Source of the DNA: Arcobacteraceae bacterium
Lineage (GTDB): Bacteria; Campylobacterota; Campylobacteria; Campylobacterales; Arcobacteraceae
Assembly: GCA_023229945.1 (NCBI GenBank)
Contig: JALNYH010000004.1
Coordinates: forward strand, 62,001-126,000
DNA length: 64,000 nt
Direction: 5' to 3'
Each line of letters opens with the position of its first letter. Position 1 is the stretch's first letter. The translations under genes and the position numbers were made by a program. The notes under the pieces were generated by a model. It ran no database searches. It saw only the letters and a list, made by a program, of their open reading frames with translations, and was not told where the DNA came from. Positions 62,098 to 64,000 of the stretch are shown one piece after another.

Positions 62098-63394
62098 CAA
62101 ATTTATCCACATAGGTAGAGATTATTTCATCTTTTGAAAGTTCTCTACCTTTTTTGTCTGATTCTTCTTTGATTATTTTACCAAAAACTATCATCTCATC
62201 CTTTGACATATCATGACCAAAAAATTCACTGATTATAAAGGCTACTCCACCTTTGCCTGACTGGGAATTTATTCTAATGACTTGTTCATAGCCTCTTTTT
62301 ATATCTTTTGGGTCAATAGGCAAATAAGGTACATCCCAACTTTGTGAACCGTTTTGCCTATGAAAATCTATCCCTTTTTTTATAGCATCTTGATGTCCTC
62401 CGCTAAAAGCCGTAAATATCATATCTCCCACATATGGGTGTCTGACATGTGTTTTAATCTCTGTAACTTTTTCAAAAAACTCCTTGACTTTGTCTATATT
62501 TGATAAATCTATTTGTGGGTCAATACCTTGAGAATAGATATTAAAAGCAAATGTTATCAAATCCAAATTGCCTGCTCTTTCACCATTGCCAAACAATGTT
62601 CCTTCTACTCTATCAGCCCCTGCCAATACTGCCATTTCTGCACTTGCTACTGCCGTACCTCTATCATTGTGAGGATGAACACTTACTATGATAGCTTGTC
62701 TATTTTTAAAATTTCGACACATCCACTCCACCCTATCTGCATATACATTTGGCATACAAGCTTCCAAAGTATTAGGCAAGTTAATTATCATTTTGTTTTG
62801 CGGTGTCGGAGCGACTACATCTATAACTGCATTGCATATTTTTACAGCAAACTCCAAATCTGTTTGAGAAAAACTCTCAGGAGTATATTCATACATCACT
62901 TCACCATCAAAATCTTTTGTCATTTCTATCAACTGCTTCATTCCCTCAACAGCCATCGAAATTATCTCATCATCTGTTTTTGAAAACACTACTTTTCTTT
63001 GAAATTCACTTGTAGGGTTGTACAAATGAAATATAGCTTTTTTAGCACCTTTCATAGCCTCTACGCTTCTTTGTATCAACTCTTTTCTTGCAGGTATCAA
63101 TACTTGCAAATATACATCATCAGGTACTATATCTTCTTCTATGATTTTTCTAGTAAAATCAAAATCTGTTTGAGATGCACTAGGATAACTAACCTCTATA
63201 TGTTTGAAGCCCATCTCAACTAAATTTTTAAAATACTCAACCTTTTGCTCTATGCTCAATGGGTTAATCAAAGCTTGATTACCATCTCTTAAATCTACCG
63301 AACAATAAATCGGTGCCTTTGTTATGGTATTGTTTACCCACTCTCTTTTGATATTTTTGACAACAGGATATTGTCTGTATTTATTAAATTGCAT
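62078..63394 (-). CDS. leuA2: 2-isopropylmalate synthase, type 2, without regulatory domain
   Basis: About 438 residues of the longer-sequence (fungal/actinobacterial) type of synthase: NTITKAPIYCSVDLRDGNQA (about 21-40), LPNTLEACMPN, SVHPHNDRGTAVA (metal histidines, about 240-252) and GTLFGNGERAGNLDL. Members usually have about 550 or more residues with a C-terminal leucine-binding domain; here the chain ends after the catalytic and linker regions (STYVDKFVSSNVS). ATG 63394 follows GGAG; the in-frame ATG at 63406 lacks a site. A Leu-rich leader peptide lies 134 nt upstream, strong support for a role in leucine synthesis. Confidence 0.88.
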   Translation of the reverse strand: MQFNKYRQYPVVKNIKREWVNNTITKAPIYCSVDLRDGNQALINPLSIEQKVEYFKNLVEMGFKHIEVSYPSASQTDFDFTRKIIEEDIVPDDVYLQVLIPARKELIQRSVEAMKGAKKAIFHLYNPTSEFQRKVVFSKTDDEIISMAVEGMKQLIEMTKDFDGEVMYEYTPESFSQTDLEFAVKICNAVIDVVAPTPQNKMIINLPNTLEACMPNVYADRVEWMCRNFKNRQAIIVSVHPHNDRGTAVASAEMAVLAGADRVEGTLFGNGERAGNLDLITFAFNIYSQGIDPQIDLSNIDKVKEFFEKVTEIKTHVRHPYVGDMIFTAFSGGHQDAIKKGIDFHRQNGSQSWDVPYLPIDPKDIKRGYEQVIRINSQSGKGGVAFIISEFFGHDMSKDEMIVFGKIIKEESDKKGRELSKDEIISTYVDKFVSSNVS

Positions 63395-63501
63395 ATAAAT
63401 CTCCATTAAATTAGAAAATAATCTAAATATGTATTAAAATAACCATATATAAAACGGCTATAAACCTAAATCTAAATTTTTGTTTTTGTTTTTTGTATTG
63501 T

Positions 63502-63585
63502 AAAAAAAATGACTGAAATCGTAAAGATTAGAGTAGTGTAGAGATTGTAAGGAGGAGTAGAGAAGAAACAACTTTATTATTGTGT
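63502..63585 (-). promoter_or_regulatory. G-poor, C/U-rich leader segment ending in U8
   Basis: On the transcript this runs from GTTTCTTCTCTACTCCTCC through the leucine codons to a run of eight U about 19 nt after the leader stop (A8 at 63502-63509 on the + strand). Such C-over-G stretches are typical Rho loading sites. No strong hairpin precedes the U run. Confidence 0.45.
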
Positions 63586-63626
63586 TGATTTACTGTATGT
63601 TGATGTTTGGGACAACAAACTTGCAT
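63528..63626 (-). CDS. leuL: Leucine leader peptide upstream of type-2 leuA
   Basis: A 32-codon reading frame starting ATG 63626 with AGGAGT seven bases before it. Codons 23-26 are four leucines in a row (CTA CTC CTC CTT), followed by TISTLL with CTA CTC before the stop, that is six Leu in ten codons. The codons are ones rare in this AT-rich genome. It ends 134 nt before leuA. This is the design of amino-acid attenuation leaders such as leuL of enteric bacteria. No clear terminator hairpin was found. The stretch is rich in C and U and almost free of G, so Rho-dependent attenuation is the likelier mechanism (inference). Confidence 0.75.
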   Translation of the reverse strand: MQVCCPKHQHTVNQHNNKVVSSLLLLTISTLL

Positions 63627-63712
63627 AATTACTCCTTTTTTAGTTTTGTTAGCGAAATCGTATCATTTGTAATCTTAATTTTAGCTTAATATATAATAGC
63701 TGTTTTTATGTA

Positions 63713-63731
63713 TTGTGAATTTTTGCTAGTT
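63713..63731 (+). repeat. 19-base repeat, copy 2
   Basis: Same 19 bases as 61962-61980. It lies 22 nt downstream of the end of the cation transporter gene and before the leuL leader. Confidence 0.55.
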
Positions 63732-63752
63732 TGGTTTCTAGTTCTATAAAAC

Positions 63753-64000
63753 TTAATCTTTTTCAACCTGTATTGTAGTATGACCTATTCCAAATCTATG
63801 TTCTAAAAATTCGCTTACATCTAGGATGGTTTGGTTGTAGAGTTCTTCGTCTATTTTGTCTAGAACTATATGGCAGGTAAGATAATAGTAGTTGTGAGAT
63901 ATTTCCCAGCAATGTATATCATGGATGTCTTTGATATAAGGAAACTCTTTTAAAATACCTCGTTTAAGCTCACTTGCATCAAAAGGTGAACCTTCTAGCA
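63753..64000 (-). CDS. Cation diffusion facilitator, C-terminal part (5' end outside window)
   Basis: 82 residues are visible, running off the right edge. They form the cytoplasmic C-terminal domain of CzcD-like zinc/cadmium/cobalt exporters: IKDIHDIHCWEISHNYYYLTCHIVLD and the ending FGIGHTTIQVEKD. The transmembrane part is not in the window, so the metal cannot be judged. It is upstream of leuL in the same direction. Confidence 0.85.
   Translation of the reverse strand, partial: LEGSPFDASELKRGILKEFPYIKDIHDIHCWEISHNYYYLTCHIVLDKIDEELYNQTILDVSEFLEHRFGIGHTTIQVEKD

Noticed and set aside
63380..63527. Intrinsic attenuator hairpin between leuL and leuA
   Set aside because: No GC-containing stem could be found before the U8 run, so a hairpin terminator is not claimed.
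1..64000. tRNA, rRNA, insertion sequences and integrase genes
   Set aside because: I looked for typical tRNA arms, rRNA segments and transposase or integrase motifs and recognised none in the window.

Overview
The window is AT-rich DNA from a member of the Campylobacterota (the former Epsilonproteobacteria). The evidence is the gene content: a Pgp1/Csd4-type cell-shape carboxypeptidase, ftsH followed directly by a phosphatidylserine-decarboxylase-like gene, rpmH-rnpA-yidD-yidC-jag-mnmE in one packed block, an MdaB-type quinone reductase, a short DksA-like protein, c-type cytochromes, and promoters that consist of a good TATAAT box without a clear -35. An Arcobacter-like or Sulfurimonas-like relative is likely, but genus is inference. 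No tRNA, rRNA or CRISPR array was seen.

Region 1 (1-31 kb) is mostly housekeeping: p-aminobenzoate synthesis (pabC fragment, pabB), pgp1, a cyclophilin, purL, a phase-variation-prone SGNH hydrolase, purH, a CBS/PAS/GGDEF/EAL protein, glmS, two membrane proteins, metK, accD-thiE-like-rlmH, a DksA-like regulator with a membrane protein and dus, prmA-ftsH, a PSD-like protein, leuA, and the rpmH-to-mnmE block. rnpA has no ATG, GTG or TTG start in its frame. Seven intergenic gaps here carry arrays of degenerate 7-base (once 8-base) words, usually beginning at the stop codon of the gene before. They are often arranged as inverted arms around a small hairpin. The same words appear inside the glmS coding sequence and at a gene-fusion joint at 46.8 kb.

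Region 2 (31-45 kb) holds an SO_0444/ArsP-type permease with its TetR regulator and a palindromic operator. Next come a TonB receptor-YfiR-YfiN c-di-GMP module, mdaB, a small HiPIP, and an unusual single-chain fusion of cytochrome b5, a DUF2231 membrane domain and 2-oxoacid oxidoreductase gamma and alpha domains, followed by its beta subunit. A multicopper oxidase, a GNAT protein and glyA complete the region.

Region 3 (45-52.3 kb) has a glutamine amidotransferase, an AraC-MGMT-GNAT triple fusion and an FMN-barrel protein. It ends with a compact regulon: cytochrome c peroxidase, dihaem cytochrome c, secreted DsrE-like protein, Crp/Fnr regulator and rhodanese. Three TGTGAT-N4-ATCACA-type sites sit at activating distance from plausible -10 boxes.

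Region 4 (52.3-64 kb) is accessory DNA. It contains an ORF6N/PLD-like gene flanked by an imperfect direct repeat of a flavin-reductase 5' end, a large nuclease-NACHT ATPase that looks like an anti-phage protein, a DinD C-terminal fragment, AlkC-like repair, EamA transport, a GNAT remnant, and a short type-2 leuA without a regulatory domain. That leuA is preceded by a 32-residue leader peptide with four consecutive leucine codons. A cation-efflux gene runs off the right edge.
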